Positions 8,847-18,845 are shown, numbered from the stretch's first letter. The stretch is 64,000 nt of DNA from an uncultured Chlorobiaceae bacterium (GCA_903843305.1 CAIMPI010000020.1:44595-108594); one strand, 5' to 3'. Numbers and translations are program-made. Notes: generated from the sequence alone by a model not told the origin.

Positions 8847-9689
8847 TCAGTGAAAAGCGAGATCGTAGCGTGTTTCATTGCGCTGATTTCGGATCACCAT
8901 CCGCTCTTCATGCAGTTCCACGGTGCCACAGGTAAAGCTCGGATGTTCGTGTCGGTTGACGAATGCTGGCAGCACGATAAAGTGAATATTGCCATAACAT
9001 GCATAGCCACCGTAATGGTAATGGCCGCTGAGACAAGCCTTGACTGCCGGGGAAGATGCAAGCAGTTCAGCAATCTCGCGGTGATTCCAGAGCAGGCCAT
9101 GCAGTTGATCAGTGGTCTCGGGCAGCAGTGGAAAGTGACAGACGGCAATAACCTTTTTTCCTTCCAGTTTCGCCTTTTCAAGCTCCAGCTTAAGCCATGC
9201 CTTCTGCTGTATTCCAACAGCGCCGCAGTATTCGTGAAGCTCAGGATGTGCAAGAAAGAACGCAAGAGTCTGAACATCTTCCTGCGTTTCAGGTACTCGG
9301 AGCGCCGAAACATCCATACCGTCAAGGACGATAAAGCGAAAGCCCTTTATGGTAAAGGCGTAAAAGGGTGTTTGCAGACCAAGAGCCGCCATAAGCGTCT
9401 GTCGCGGCAGGGCAAGGCAGTGGTTGCCGAGAATGTGGCGGATAGCGCCGGGAAATGTGTTGAGAATCGAGCTGACTTGCCGGAACTCCTCCTCTTTGTG
9501 CGAGCTGCTCCCTTTGATCTGGTCACCAAGCTGCATGAGAAAATCAACATCGTTACGCTGCCAGCAATCCACGCAGGCGCGAAGGTCTGCGGCAGTTTTT
9601 GCTGCTGCCGCAGGTTCGTTCTCCGTTGAAAAGTGAATATCGGTGATGATGCCGAACCGGAGGAGTTTGTGGTTGTCAGAACTCACCAT
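8847..9689 (-). CDS. Calcineurin-like metallophosphoesterase
   Basis: A 280-residue cytoplasmic phosphoesterase with the ordered metal-binding motifs of the family: GIITDIHF, MQLGDQIKG, ILGNHC, VCHFPLLP and LSGHYHYGGY. There is no signal peptide. The start is fixed by a TGATG junction in which the prfB stop shares one base with this ATG, which implies translational coupling. The family covers nucleotide, phospholipid and protein phosphatases, and the actual substrate cannot be told from sequence. Confidence 0.88.
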   Translation of the reverse strand: MVSSDNHKLLRFGIITDIHFSTENEPAAAAKTAADLRACVDCWQRNDVDFLMQLGDQIKGSSSHKEEEFRQVSSILNTFPGAIRHILGNHCLALPRQTLMAALGLQTPFYAFTIKGFRFIVLDGMDVSALRVPETQEDVQTLAFFLAHPELHEYCGAVGIQQKAWLKLELEKAKLEGKKVIAVCHFPLLPETTDQLHGLLWNHREIAELLASSPAVKACLSGHYHYGGYACYGNIHFIVLPAFVNRHEHPSFTCGTVELHEERMVIRNQRNETRYDLAFH

Positions 9690-10784
9690 CAGTCGCCGAA
9701 TTCAGAGAGATATTTTTCCATGAACTCGTCAAGGTCTCCGTCAAGCACGGTTTCCACGTCGAAGCGTTCGTAGTTGGTGCGGTGATCCTTGATGCGACGG
9801 TCGTCGAGCACGTAGCTGCGGATCTGGCTTCCCCATTCAATTTTTTTCTTTTTGCCCTCGATCTCCCGCTTTTTTGCCTCCTCTTCATCGCGCTGCCGCT
9901 GGTAGAGCTGAGCCATCAGCATTTTCATGGCACGCTCCCTGTTCTGGAACTGCGAACGTTCCTCCTGGCAGCCGACCACAATACCTGTTGGAATATGCTT
10001 GATGCGTACAGCAGTCTCGACCTTGTTGACGTTCTGGCCCCCCTTCCCGCCGCTGCGGAAGGTTGAAAGTTCGAGATCTTCCTTGCGGACGTCGATTTCA
10101 ACGTCGGGAGGCGCTTCGGGATAGGTGAAAACACTGGCGAAGGAGGTGTGCCGCCGGGCATTCGAGTCGAATGGAGAGACGCGCACCAGTCGGTGAACGC
10201 CGTTTTCAGCCTTCAGATAGCCGTAGGCGTAGGGGCCCTCAATTTCAAGTGTTGCGGTTTTAATGCCTGCTCCGTCGCCCTCCTGATAATCGTCGGTATA
10301 TATTTTAAAACCTTTACGCTCAGCCCATCGCATGTACATCCGGTAGAGCATTTCTGCCCAGTCCTGCGCCTCGGTTCCACCTGCTCCGGCATGAATGGTG
10401 ATCATGGCATTGCCGGCATCATCCTTGCCCGACAGCATGTTTTTGAACTCAATTGCTGCGATATCATGCTCAATTGCCGCGATAGTTGTGGTGAGTTCTT
10501 CAGCAAATGATTCGTCCTCAAGTTCTATGGCAATATCGAACTCATCCTGACAGACACGAGCCTTTGATGCGATCTTGTCGTACTCTTCTGTCCATGATTT
10601 GTGTTCGTTCAACTCCTTCAAGACCTTGTTGGCGGCTTTCTGATCGTTCCAGAAAACCGGGTCGGTGGTCATTTTCTCCAGGTCGTCGATTTTTTCTTTA
10701 CGTTCATCGACGTCAAAGATACCCCCGTAACTGTTCCAGGCGACGATGAATCTCCTGCAGTCTTTCTTTTTGTGGTTCAAACAT
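9689..10784 (-). CDS. prfB: Peptide chain release factor 2, expressed through a programmed +1 frameshift
   Basis: RF2 reads UGA and UAA stop codons and releases the finished peptide. The body shows [23 protein letters not shown], the stop-codon recognition region with SPF ([17 protein letters not shown]) and the catalytic GGQ in [12 protein letters not shown]. The true start is the ATG at 10784, which gives [23 protein letters not shown] and then an in-frame UGA at codon 24 (10715-10713). The sequence there is CGG GGG TAT CTT TGA C, the classic RF2 shift site with a G-rich internal Shine-Dalgarno-like stretch. After a +1 shift translation continues [12 protein letters not shown]. The joined product is 364 residues. 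Low RF2 should favour shifting, giving autoregulation. The gene starts the operon with the phosphoesterase and M23 peptidase. Confidence 0.95.
10705..10725 (-). promoter_or_regulatory. prfB: prfB programmed +1 frameshift site
   Basis: On the minus strand the order is a G run (CGGGGG), TAT, the slippery CTT, then TGA followed by C. CTT lies at 10718-10716 and TGA at 10715-10713. The reading frames meet exactly here: LRGYL-stop in frame 0 and D-V-D-E in frame +1. Confidence 0.93.
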
Positions 10785-10995
10785 GGTTTCTTCTGTTTTT
10801 TTAGTAATAAAATTCACTCTAAAGGAACAATTTTTTTCAGGAGAAATCAAAGGTTGTGTTTGTTGTCATGATTTTGATGATGTCTTCGAAATTAGAAGAG
10901 TATCTAAGCAAAAAAGTAAAGGAGTTTTCATATTTTCCTTTCTTTAAAAATAACAGGGAGCAGCGACGGAACTGTTAAGCCGGAGTAACTGCTTT

Positions 10996-13047
10996 ATGGC
11001 CGGGAGTTCCCCGTACACCAACCAGAGATTTTTAACGATGAATAATACATTTCGACGAGCCGTTTCACAGTATAACTATCAAACGTTTGACGGTCGTCAA
11101 CGGGTTGTCATTGAAAATGTTTCACCTGAACTTGACGGGGGCAAATACCCGGCCAAAGGGATCGAGGGAGAGAGTATTGTTGTAGAAGCAGATATTTTTG
11201 TTGATGGTGCCGATACCATTTATGCAGAGCTTTGTTTCCGATCTTCAGGCAGTGCTGAGTGGCAGCGTTCACCGATGATCTCTCAAGGCAATGACCTGTG
11301 GAAAGGGTCATTTAAGGTCGGTCTTCCCGGTCAGTATGAGTATACGATTGAGGCAAGGGTTGACCATTTCGAAACATGGAAAAAGGGATTGGTCAAAAAA
11401 ATTGATGCAGCTCAGGATGTTTCGCTTGATCTGCAGATTGGTGCGCTTCTTGTCGACAAAGGGGTTGAAAGGGCTGAAGCCCCCGATGCCGGTGAGCTTA
11501 CTCTTTTTGCTTCTCTAATCCGTTCTGAAAAGAGTGACGAAGCTGTCGCGGCGGCGATTGATGTCCGCCTCACGCTGCTCATGGCGCGTTATCCTGATAA
11601 GGCGTATGCCTCTATGTACGATAAAGTGCTCGGCCTGACGGTTGAGCAGAAAAAAGCAGGATGTAGTGCATGGTATGAGCTGTTTCCGCGTTCATGGAGT
11701 TCAGAACCTGATACCCATGGAACCTTTAATGACTGTCGCAGGCTGCTGCCGATGATTGCCGGTATGGGATTCGATGTTGTTTATCTACCGCCGATTCATC
11801 CGATTGGTCACACCAAGCGGAAAGGAAAGAATAATGCGCTGGTTGCAGCTCCTGATGAACCCGGAAGCTGCTGGGCGATTGGCAACCGTGACGGAGGGCA
11901 TAAGGCAGTCCACGCTGAGCTGGGCACCGTTGAAGATTTTGCCGCATTTGTTGTAGCAGCAGAGGAGCACGGTATTTCTATTGCTCTCGATATTGCTTTT
12001 CAGTGTTCGCCCGATCACCCTTATGTACAGGAGCACCCTCAGTGGTTTACCTGGCGTCCCGATGGAACAGTACAGTTTGCTGAAAATCCTCCCAAGAAAT
12101 ATGAAGATATTCTCCCCATTAATTTTGAATCTGCCGACTGGCAGAATCTCTGGATTGAGCTGAAAAGCATTTTTCTGTTCTGGATTGGCAAGGGTGTGAA
12201 AATTTTCCGTGTCGATAATCCGCACACCAAGGCATTTCCTTTCTGGGAGTGGGCTATTGCATCAATAAAAAAGGAGTATCCCGATACTGTTTTTCTGGCT
12301 GAAGCATTTACCCGTCCAAAACTGATGGCCCGGCTTGCCAGGATTGGATATAGTCAGTCGTATAGCTATTTTACCTGGCGTAATACCAAGCAGGAGCTCC
12401 AGGAATATATGAGTGAACTGACGACATCGCCCCTGAAACATTTCATGCGGGCAAACTTCTGGCCAAACACTCCTGATATCCTCCACGAAGAGTTACAGAA
12501 AGGCCAACGTGAAAAGTTTATTATCCGTCTGGTACTGGCGGCAACGCTTTCATCAAACTACGGGATGTACGGTCCTGCCTACGAACTCTGCGAGCATCTA
12601 CCCGTAGATGGCAAGGAGGAGTATCTTAATTCCGAAAAATATGAGATCAGGCAGTGGGATCTCGACCGTCCCGGCAACATCCGTGCTGAGATTACCCGTA
12701 TCAACCGAATCAGAAAGGAGAATCCTGCCCTTCAGCAGACCTGCGACCTTACCTTTGTGCATATCGACGCGTCCCCCGACCATGAACACGATATGCTGAT
12801 GGGTTATGTGAAGCGATCTGAAGATGACAGCAATATTATTCTTACGGTGGTTAATCTTGATCATTTACGCATCCAGCGAGGATGGCTCCGCTTCCCGCTC
12901 GAACTTTTTGGCCTTTCTCACCGTCATCAGTTTACGGTTGAGGATCTGTTAAGCGGTAACCGTTACGAATGGAACGGCGAATGGAATTTTGTGGAAGTGA
13001 ACCCGTACAGTATGCCCGCGCATATTTTTCGGGTAACGCTTTCCTGA
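10996..13047 (+). CDS. glgE: Alpha-1,4-glucan:maltose-1-phosphate maltosyltransferase (GlgE)
   Basis: GlgE extends alpha-1,4-glucan using maltose-1-phosphate and acts in the trehalose-to-glycogen route. The protein has up to 683 residues. The N-terminal beta domain carries RVVIENVSPELDGGKYPAKG, a family signature. The GH13 barrel shows MGFDVVYLPPIHPIGHTKRKG, the nucleophile region IFRVDNPHTKAFPFWEW and the acid/base region FLAEAFTRPKLM. A C-terminal beta domain follows. A GGAG stretch ten bases upstream supports the ATG at 10996; an ATG at 11038 is the alternative. The next gene encodes the enzymes that would make maltose-1-phosphate, so the pair forms a pathway unit. Confidence 0.93.
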   Translation: MAGSSPYTNQRFLTMNNTFRRAVSQYNYQTFDGRQRVVIENVSPELDGGKYPAKGIEGESIVVEADIFVDGADTIYAELCFRSSGSAEWQRSPMISQGNDLWKGSFKVGLPGQYEYTIEARVDHFETWKKGLVKKIDAAQDVSLDLQIGALLVDKGVERAEAPDAGELTLFASLIRSEKSDEAVAAAIDVRLTLLMARYPDKAYASMYDKVLGLTVEQKKAGCSAWYELFPRSWSSEPDTHGTFNDCRRLLPMIAGMGFDVVYLPPIHPIGHTKRKGKNNALVAAPDEPGSCWAIGNRDGGHKAVHAELGTVEDFAAFVVAAEEHGISIALDIAFQCSPDHPYVQEHPQWFTWRPDGTVQFAENPPKKYEDILPINFESADWQNLWIELKSIFLFWIGKGVKIFRVDNPHTKAFPFWEWAIASIKKEYPDTVFLAEAFTRPKLMARLARIGYSQSYSYFTWRNTKQELQEYMSELTTSPLKHFMRANFWPNTPDILHEELQKGQREKFIIRLVLAATLSSNYGMYGPAYELCEHLPVDGKEEYLNSEKYEIRQWDLDRPGNIRAEITRINRIRKENPALQQTCDLTFVHIDASPDHEHDMLMGYVKRSEDDSNIILTVVNLDHLRIQRGWLRFPLELFGLSHRHQFTVEDLLSGNRYEWNGEWNFVEVNPYSMPAHIFRVTLS

Positions 13048-13100
13048 GAAACAAGTTGTCTATTAATGCATTTACTCTTTATACCTTTAACGAACTCAAC

Positions 13101-16100
13101 ATGTATCAACCCGAACCGCTCTGGTACAAAGACGCAATTATTTACGAAGCGCATGTCAAGACATTCTATGACAGCAACAATGATGGTATAGGCGATTTTC
13201 AGGGATTGCGTCAGAAGCTTGGCTATCTTCAAAGTCTCGGCGTTACGGCAATATGGCTGCTGCCCTTCTATCCTTCGCCGCTTCGTGATGACGGTTATGA
13301 TATTGCCGATTATATGAGCGTCAATCCCGACTACGGTACCATGGAAGATTTCAGGGAGTTTCTTGAAGAGGCACACAGCCTCGGTTTGAAGGTGATTACT
13401 GAGCTTGTGGTGAACCACACTTCTGACCAGCACGCATGGTTTCAGAGTGCAAGAAAAGCTCCGGCAGGATCTCCAGAGCGGAACTTTTACGTCTGGAGTG
13501 ACAACCCCGATAAATATTCCGAAACTCGTATCATTTTTCAGGACTTTGAGGCTTCCAACTGGACGTATGACTCCGTTGCCGGTCAGTATTTCTGGCACCG
13601 TTTTTACCATCACCAGCCGGACCTGAATTTTGAAAATCCGGCAGTTCATAAAGCGCTCCGCGATGTGCTTGATTTCTGGCTTGGTATGGGTGTTGATGGG
13701 CTCAGGCTTGATGCGGTGCCATATCTTTATGAGGAGGAAGGCACCAATTGCGAGAACCTTCCCCAGACCTACGAATATCTGAGAGGACTTCGCGCCTACG
13801 TGGATAAACACTACCCCAACCGCATGCTGCTTGCCGAAGCAAACCAGTGGCCAGAGGATTCCGCCGCCTATTTCGGCACGGGCGACCTCTGCCACATGAA
13901 CTTCCACTTTCCCCTGATGCCGCGCATGTACATGGCACTTGCCACTGAAGACCGTTTCCCGATTCTTGATATTCTTGAACAGACTCCGGAAATTCCAGAG
14001 GGCTGCCAGTGGGCGTCGTTTTTGCGCAACCATGATGAACTGACGCTCGAAATGGTCACTGATGAGGAGCGCGACTATATGCGCCGTGTCTACGCCAACG
14101 ATCCCAAAGCCCGCATCAACCTCGGCATCCGCCGACGCCTTGCACCGCTCATGTCGAACGATCGACGCAAAATTGAGCTGATGAACATCATGCTGCTTTC
14201 CCTGCCTGGCACACCAGTACTCTACTATGGCGACGAGATCGGTATGGGTGACAACTTCTTCCTTGGAGACCGCGACGGTGTCCGCACACCCATGCAATGG
14301 AGCGCCGACCGTAATGCAGGCTTTTCGCGGGCTAACCCCCAGAGGCTTCTGTTGCCGCTCATTATTGACCCGGAATACCATTATGAAGCCGTGAACGTTG
14401 AAGTACAAGAGAGCAATGTCAACTCGTTGCTCTGGTGGATGAGGCACACCATTTCAACCGCTCACCGCTACAAATCTCTCAGCCGTGGCACCATTGAGTT
14501 CTTGCAGGTAAGCAACCCCAAAGTATTGATTTTTATCCGCCAGTTTGAGGATGAAACCATGCTCACCATCATCAACCTCTCAAAAAATGCCCAGGCAGTA
14601 ACGATTGATCTTTCTCGCTTTGACGGCTATATCCCCGAAGAGGTCTTTAGCCTGAACCGCTTCCCGAAAATCAGGAAAAATCCCTATATGGTTGCCCTTG
14701 GCTCCTACGGCTATTTCTGGCTGAAGCTGAACAAGGATACGGAAGAGGTAGATACTCGCGCTTTGCTGGAAAAACCGTTTGCCTCTGTCTCGCGCTGGCC
14801 GAGTCTCTTTACCGGCAAAAGCAAAGAGTTGCTCGAAACAGAGATTCTGCCACAGTACTACAATGCGAGCCGCTGGTTTGGAGGCAAAGCACGCACCATC
14901 ATGCGCATCTCAATCAACGACACCATACCTGTCACAGAGATGCCAAAAGCAAAGCTCATGGTAACCGAAGTGCGCTACTCAAGTGGTGAAAACGATTTCT
15001 ACCAACTGCCAATCTCATTTGCACCACTATCAGCAATAAGCCCAACCGATGACAATTTTTGCAAAAGAGTCATAGCAAGAGTGGTTGTTGGCGATGAAGA
15101 TGGATATCTGTGCGACGCTACCTTCGACAGTCAGTTCCTGATGCATCTCTATCACATCGTCACCGGAAAAGAGACGTGGCAGGGAAAAGCAGGTCTTGTC
15201 TCTGGCCTCAAATCCATAAAGCTCAACCCCGTTGATGGGGTCGAACCTGAACCCTCCCTGATGGGTCTCGAACAGAGCAACACATCAATCAGGTTCCACA
15301 ACGATCTCTGCCTGAAGCTCTATCGCCGTATTGAGACAGGTGTCTCGCCAGAGGTGGAAATGTGTGGCGCATTGAGCGACCATACTTCGTTCAAAAACCT
15401 GCCAATGTTCCTTGGCTCACTGAACTACGACCAGAGTCGTACCAGCCGCTACTCGCTTGGTATCTTGCAGAATTATGTCAAGAACGAAGGTGACGCATGG
15501 CAGCTTTCGCTTGATCATGCCAAGCATTATTTCGAGAATATCCTTGCAAAAATGCACACAGGCCTCACCTTGCCACCACTGCCAGCGTTAAGCGGTAACC
15601 CTGTGCAGCTTCCTGAAATCATGCAAGAACTTATTGGCGGATTTTATCTAAGCATGATGGAAAAGCTTGCAGAGCGTACCGCTGAAATGCACCTTGCACT
15701 GGCCTCACTTGACGCTGACCCTGCATTTGCGCCAGAGGCCTTTACCTCTCTCTATCAGCGTTCTATCTATCAGGCAATGTGCGAGCAGGTCAAACGTGCA
15801 GTGATTCTGATCCGGGAAATCATGCCAAAAATGTCTGCAGAACAACAACATCTCGCATCGCTTGTTGTACAGAAAAAGAAACAGGTGTTGCAACAATTCG
15901 ATCCAATCAGGATTGATAAAATTGATACCCTGAAAATCCGGATTCACGGCGACTATCACCTCGGTCAGGTACTCTTTACCGGCAAGGACTTTGTGGTCAT
16001 TGATTTTGAAGGTGAACCTGCCCGACCTATCTCCGAGCGCAAGATCAAGCGATCGGTCTTCCGCGATATTACAGGTATGCTCCGCTCGTTCGACTATGCC

Positions 16101-16391
16101 GCATTCAATGCGCTGCGCCAGATAGAGGCCGCTCTCCGTCCTGAAGATCGGGTTGCTCTTGAACTGTGGGCCGATCGCTGGAGTTTCTATGTTGGGCAGC
16201 ACTTTATCGATAGCTACTTTGAAAAAACCAAAGACAGCCAGATTGTGCCATCAGAGGCAAGCCAGCGCGAGCACTTGATGCGTGGCTACCTGATGGACAA
16301 AGCTATCTACGAGCTGAATTACGAGCTCAACAACCGCCCAGACTGGGCAACCATCCCACTACGCGGTATCCTGAAGATTCTGGAGTCGTAA
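13101..16391 (+). CDS. treS: Trehalose synthase-maltokinase fusion (TreS-Mak)
   Basis: A two-enzyme protein of about 1096 residues. The N-terminal ~550 residues are a GH13 trehalose synthase that interconverts maltose and trehalose: PLWYKDAIIYEAHVKTFYDS, WLLPFYPSPLRDDGYD, nucleophile region DGLRLDAVPYL, acid/base in LLAEANQWPED. The C-terminal ~450 residues are a maltokinase that phosphorylates maltose with ATP: HNDLCLKLYRR, the catalytic loop IRIHGDYHLGQ and the metal-binding VIDFEGEPARP. The product is the substrate of GlgE, encoded just upstream. The start is placed at ATG 13101 (MYQPEPLWYKD), 53 bases after glgE. The frame is open further upstream, but it overlaps glgE there and does not resemble the family. 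Confidence 0.93.
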   Translation: MYQPEPLWYKDAIIYEAHVKTFYDSNNDGIGDFQGLRQKLGYLQSLGVTAIWLLPFYPSPLRDDGYDIADYMSVNPDYGTMEDFREFLEEAHSLGLKVITELVVNHTSDQHAWFQSARKAPAGSPERNFYVWSDNPDKYSETRIIFQDFEASNWTYDSVAGQYFWHRFYHHQPDLNFENPAVHKALRDVLDFWLGMGVDGLRLDAVPYLYEEEGTNCENLPQTYEYLRGLRAYVDKHYPNRMLLAEANQWPEDSAAYFGTGDLCHMNFHFPLMPRMYMALATEDRFPILDILEQTPEIPEGCQWASFLRNHDELTLEMVTDEERDYMRRVYANDPKARINLGIRRRLAPLMSNDRRKIELMNIMLLSLPGTPVLYYGDEIGMGDNFFLGDRDGVRTPMQWSADRNAGFSRANPQRLLLPLIIDPEYHYEAVNVEVQESNVNSLLWWMRHTISTAHRYKSLSRGTIEFLQVSNPKVLIFIRQFEDETMLTIINLSKNAQAVTIDLSRFDGYIPEEVFSLNRFPKIRKNPYMVALGSYGYFWLKLNKDTEEVDTRALLEKPFASVSRWPSLFTGKSKELLETEILPQYYNASRWFGGKARTIMRISINDTIPVTEMPKAKLMVTEVRYSSGENDFYQLPISFAPLSAISPTDDNFCKRVIARVVVGDEDGYLCDATFDSQFLMHLYHIVTGKETWQGKAGLVSGLKSIKLNPVDGVEPEPSLMGLEQSNTSIRFHNDLCLKLYRRIETGVSPEVEMCGALSDHTSFKNLPMFLGSLNYDQSRTSRYSLGILQNYVKNEGDAWQLSLDHAKHYFENILAKMHTGLTLPPLPALSGNPVQLPEIMQELIGGFYLSMMEKLAERTAEMHLALASLDADPAFAPEAFTSLYQRSIYQAMCEQVKRAVILIREIMPKMSAEQQHLASLVVQKKKQVLQQFDPIRIDKIDTLKIRIHGDYHLGQVLFTGKDFVVIDFEGEPARPISERKIKRSVFRDITGMLRSFDYAAFNALRQIEAALRPEDRVALELWADRWSFYVGQHFIDSYFEKTKDSQIVPSEASQREHLMRGYLMDKAIYELNYELNNRPDWATIPLRGILKILES

Positions 16392-16405
16392 CCGTATCGC
16401 TGAAC

Positions 16406-16436
16406 CTCACCTTTGCCATTCACTGGCAGAGGTGAG
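16406..16436. terminator. Possible bidirectional terminator between treS and mazG
   Basis: A 12-bp stem (CTCACCTTTGCC paired with GGCAGAGGTGAG, with one G-T pair) and a 7-base loop, located between two convergent genes. Neither side has a strong T run, so the call rests on stem quality and position. Confidence 0.45.
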
Positions 16437-16449
16437 AAAAGCTTCTCTC

Positions 16450-17256
16450 TTATTCCTTCGCCACACGCCACAATTCGTCAAGCTCTGCGGCGCTGTACTC
16501 CTGCCACAGACGGCCTGAGACTTCGACCTGCTCTTCAACTTTGCGAAAGCGGCTGATGAATTTGTTGGTGGATTTACGGAGCGCATCTTCAGGATTGGCG
16601 CCGAGAAAACGGCTGTAGTTGACAAGAGTAAAGAGCAGATCACCGAATTCTTCTTCTTGTTCTTCCCTGGTGGCGGCGTTTTTCAGCTCTTTGATCTCTT
16701 CGACAAGCTTGTCGAGCACCCCCTCGTCGCTTGTCCAGTCGAAGCCGACACCTGCAACCTTCTTCTGGACACGGTAGGCGCGCAAAAGTTCTGACATTGC
16801 ATTAGGCACCCCATCAAGCAGACTTTTCCGCCCTTCGCGGAGCTTTAGAGTTTCCCAGTTTTTCAGCACTTCACCTTCCGTTTCGGCCAATGTGTCACCA
16901 AAAACATGCGGATGACGATGAATAAGCTTTTGGCAGAGAGCATCGAACACATCGACAAAAGAGAAGGAGCCACGTTCTTCGCCCAGAAGCACTTGAAAAC
17001 AGAGATGCAGAAAGAGATCACCGCACTCTTTTTTCAGTTCTGTTTCATCCCGTTGGTCAATGGCGTGAACCAGTTCAAAGCTCTCCTCAAGCAGCAGGTG
17101 AGCCAGCGACTCCGGTGTCTGTTTCCGATCCCAGGGACATTCCTGCCGCAGTACTTTGACAAGGCTCAGCACCCGCTCAAACTGTTCCACCTGGGTTCTC
17201 TCTTTCTGTGCAACAATATCAGCCTTCAACCCTTCAATCACTGTTTTTTCAAGCAT
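16450..17256 (-). CDS. mazG: Nucleoside triphosphate pyrophosphohydrolase MazG
   Basis: MazG hydrolyses nucleoside triphosphates to monophosphates and pyrophosphate, cleaning damaged nucleotides or lowering (p)ppGpp indirectly. The protein has about 268 residues. The first MazG domain is clear: RQECPWDRKQTPESLAHLLLEE, with the metal-binding E-E-x-x-E in LLLEESFELVHAID and E-x-x-D in KKECGDLFLHL. A second, weaker repeat follows (DEGVLDKLVEEIKELKN, EEFGDLLFTLVNYSRFLG). The start is placed at ATG 17256; a TTG 30 bases upstream is possible. The neighbour mnmE is divergent. Confidence 0.9.
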   Translation of the reverse strand: MLEKTVIEGLKADIVAQKERTQVEQFERVLSLVKVLRQECPWDRKQTPESLAHLLLEESFELVHAIDQRDETELKKECGDLFLHLCFQVLLGEERGSFSFVDVFDALCQKLIHRHPHVFGDTLAETEGEVLKNWETLKLREGRKSLLDGVPNAMSELLRAYRVQKKVAGVGFDWTSDEGVLDKLVEEIKELKNAATREEQEEEFGDLLFTLVNYSRFLGANPEDALRKSTNKFISRFRKVEEQVEVSGRLWQEYSAAELDELWRVAKE

Positions 17257-17369
17257 GCTCAATAGTATTTTGTATTCTCTTCTCAAGTGCGGTTGAAGTT
17301 ACTCTTTCTTGAGGGTATTTCTTATACTTGCAGAGAGGAATCACCTTGTCACTATTATACAAGGATATT

Positions 17370-18791
17370 ATGGTCATGTCCATCAACCTGCCGCAACAGG
17401 GGTACCCAATTGCAGCGATTGCTACGCCCGTTGGTGTCGGTGCTCTTGCGGTCGTTCGTATCAGTGGTCAGGGGGTTTTCGATATTGCCCAGAAAGTGTT
17501 TCGTAAAAAAAACAATCCGAAGTTTCAGTTTGCACAATCAAAAGGGTTCAGAGCTCATTTTGGGACAGTGCATGACCGTGAAGGGCTGATTGACGAAGTG
17601 GTTGCGCTGGTGTTCCGTTCGCCAAATTCCTTTACGATGGAGGATATGGTGGAGTTGAGTTGCCATGGTGGTCCTGTTGTGGTAAAACATATCCTGAAAG
17701 TGTTGCTTGACGAGGGGTGCCGACTAGCTGAGCCTGGCGAGTTTACCCGGCGTGCGTTTCTCAACGGGCGCATCGATCTTTTGCAGGCGGAGGCGATTGG
17801 CGAGATGATCCACGCTCGATCTGAATCAGCGTTCCGTTCAGCAGTGATCCAGATGCAGGGTAAACTCTCTGATCGGCTGGACGCCATGCGGGAAGAGCTT
17901 CTCCGTTCATGCGCCCTCCTTGAACTTGAGCTGGATTTCAGTGAAGAGGATGTTGAGTTCCAGAGCCGTCCCCAGCTTCTGGCAGAATTGCGTCTTCTGC
18001 AGGATGAGCTTTCGAGTCTTATCGATTCTTACCAGCATGGCAGGCTTCTGAAAGAGGGCGTCGCAACAGTTATCGCGGGAAAGCCAAACGCAGGGAAATC
18101 CACATTGCTGAATGCGCTGCTTGGCGAAGAGCGATCAATTGTAAGCCATCAACCGGGCACAACACGTGACTACATCGAAGAGTGCTTTGTGCATGAAAAA
18201 ACCATGTTCCGTCTCACCGATACCGCCGGACTTCGCGAGGGAGGCGAGGAGATTGAGCATGAAGGTATCCAGCGCAGTTACAAAAAAATCTCTGAAGCCG
18301 ATCTGATACTCTATATTCTCGACATAAGCTGCGAAAATTATCTTGATGACGTTCCCCAAATTCGAGAATTTTTGAACAATTATCCGGCAGCACACCTGAT
18401 AGTGGTAGCCAATAAAACCGATCTCATTCCGGAAAGCGCCGAGCGACTCCAGCAACTTTGTGGAGCAATCCGTTGTGACATCTGTGGAATAGCCGCTGCG
18501 AGAAGAGAAGGACTTGACAGCCTCAAGCGCTTGATGAGCAGTATAGCCGAAAAGCTCAACAAACAGCAGGACGCGAGTGTGCTGGTTACCAGCCTGCGCC
18601 ACTATGAAGCGCTGCGCAACGCATCAGACGCTCTTGAAAACGCACATGAACTGATTAGCCGTCAGGCTGAAACCGAACTCATCGCTTTCGAACTCCGCTC
18701 TGCCCTCGACTATGTCGGAGAAATTACCGGAAAAGTGGTCAACGAGGAGATCGTAAACCTCATCTTTGAGCGTTTCTGCATCGGAAAGTGA
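17370..18791 (+). CDS. mnmE: tRNA modification GTPase MnmE
   Basis: MnmE works with MnmG to modify the wobble uridine of certain tRNAs. The protein has about 473 residues. The N-terminal tetrahydrofolate-binding domain starts AAIATPVGVGALAVVRISG, with FTMEDMVELSCHGGPVV and GEFTRRAFLNGRIDLLQAEA. The inserted G domain shows GKPNAGKSTLLNALLG (G1), GTTRDYIEE (G2), DTAGLR (G3) and NKTD (G4). The C-terminus ends FERFCIGK, which holds the conserved C-x-G-K. The start is placed at ATG 17370 with AAGGA five bases upstream; ATG 17376 is also possible. It is transcribed alone and ends in a shared terminator. Confidence 0.95.
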   Translation: MVMSINLPQQGYPIAAIATPVGVGALAVVRISGQGVFDIAQKVFRKKNNPKFQFAQSKGFRAHFGTVHDREGLIDEVVALVFRSPNSFTMEDMVELSCHGGPVVVKHILKVLLDEGCRLAEPGEFTRRAFLNGRIDLLQAEAIGEMIHARSESAFRSAVIQMQGKLSDRLDAMREELLRSCALLELELDFSEEDVEFQSRPQLLAELRLLQDELSSLIDSYQHGRLLKEGVATVIAGKPNAGKSTLLNALLGEERSIVSHQPGTTRDYIEECFVHEKTMFRLTDTAGLREGGEEIEHEGIQRSYKKISEADLILYILDISCENYLDDVPQIREFLNNYPAAHLIVVANKTDLIPESAERLQQLCGAIRCDICGIAAARREGLDSLKRLMSSIAEKLNKQQDASVLVTSLRHYEALRNASDALENAHELISRQAETELIAFELRSALDYVGEITGKVVNEEIVNLIFERFCIGK

Positions 18792-18803
18792 AGGTAATTT
18801 TAA

Positions 18804-18837
18804 CCCTGCATAGCCACTAATCTGGGGTTATGCAGGG
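18804..18837. terminator. Bidirectional terminator between mnmE and ccsA
   Basis: The stem CCCTGCATA pairs with TATGCAGGG, and the hairpin lies between convergent genes. The minus-strand side is followed by TTAAAATT and the plus-strand side by AAAA. Confidence 0.55.
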
Positions 18838-18845
18838 AAAATGCG

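Noticed and set aside
8850..9629. Plus-strand open frame of 259 codons opposite the phosphoesterase gene
   Set aside because: The minus-strand frame has all five metal-binding motifs; the plus frame has none.
12963..14447. 494-codon open frame on the minus strand opposite glgE/treS
   Set aside because: It lies antisense to two clearly conserved enzymes, has no family pattern, and is a by-product of codon bias in the real genes.
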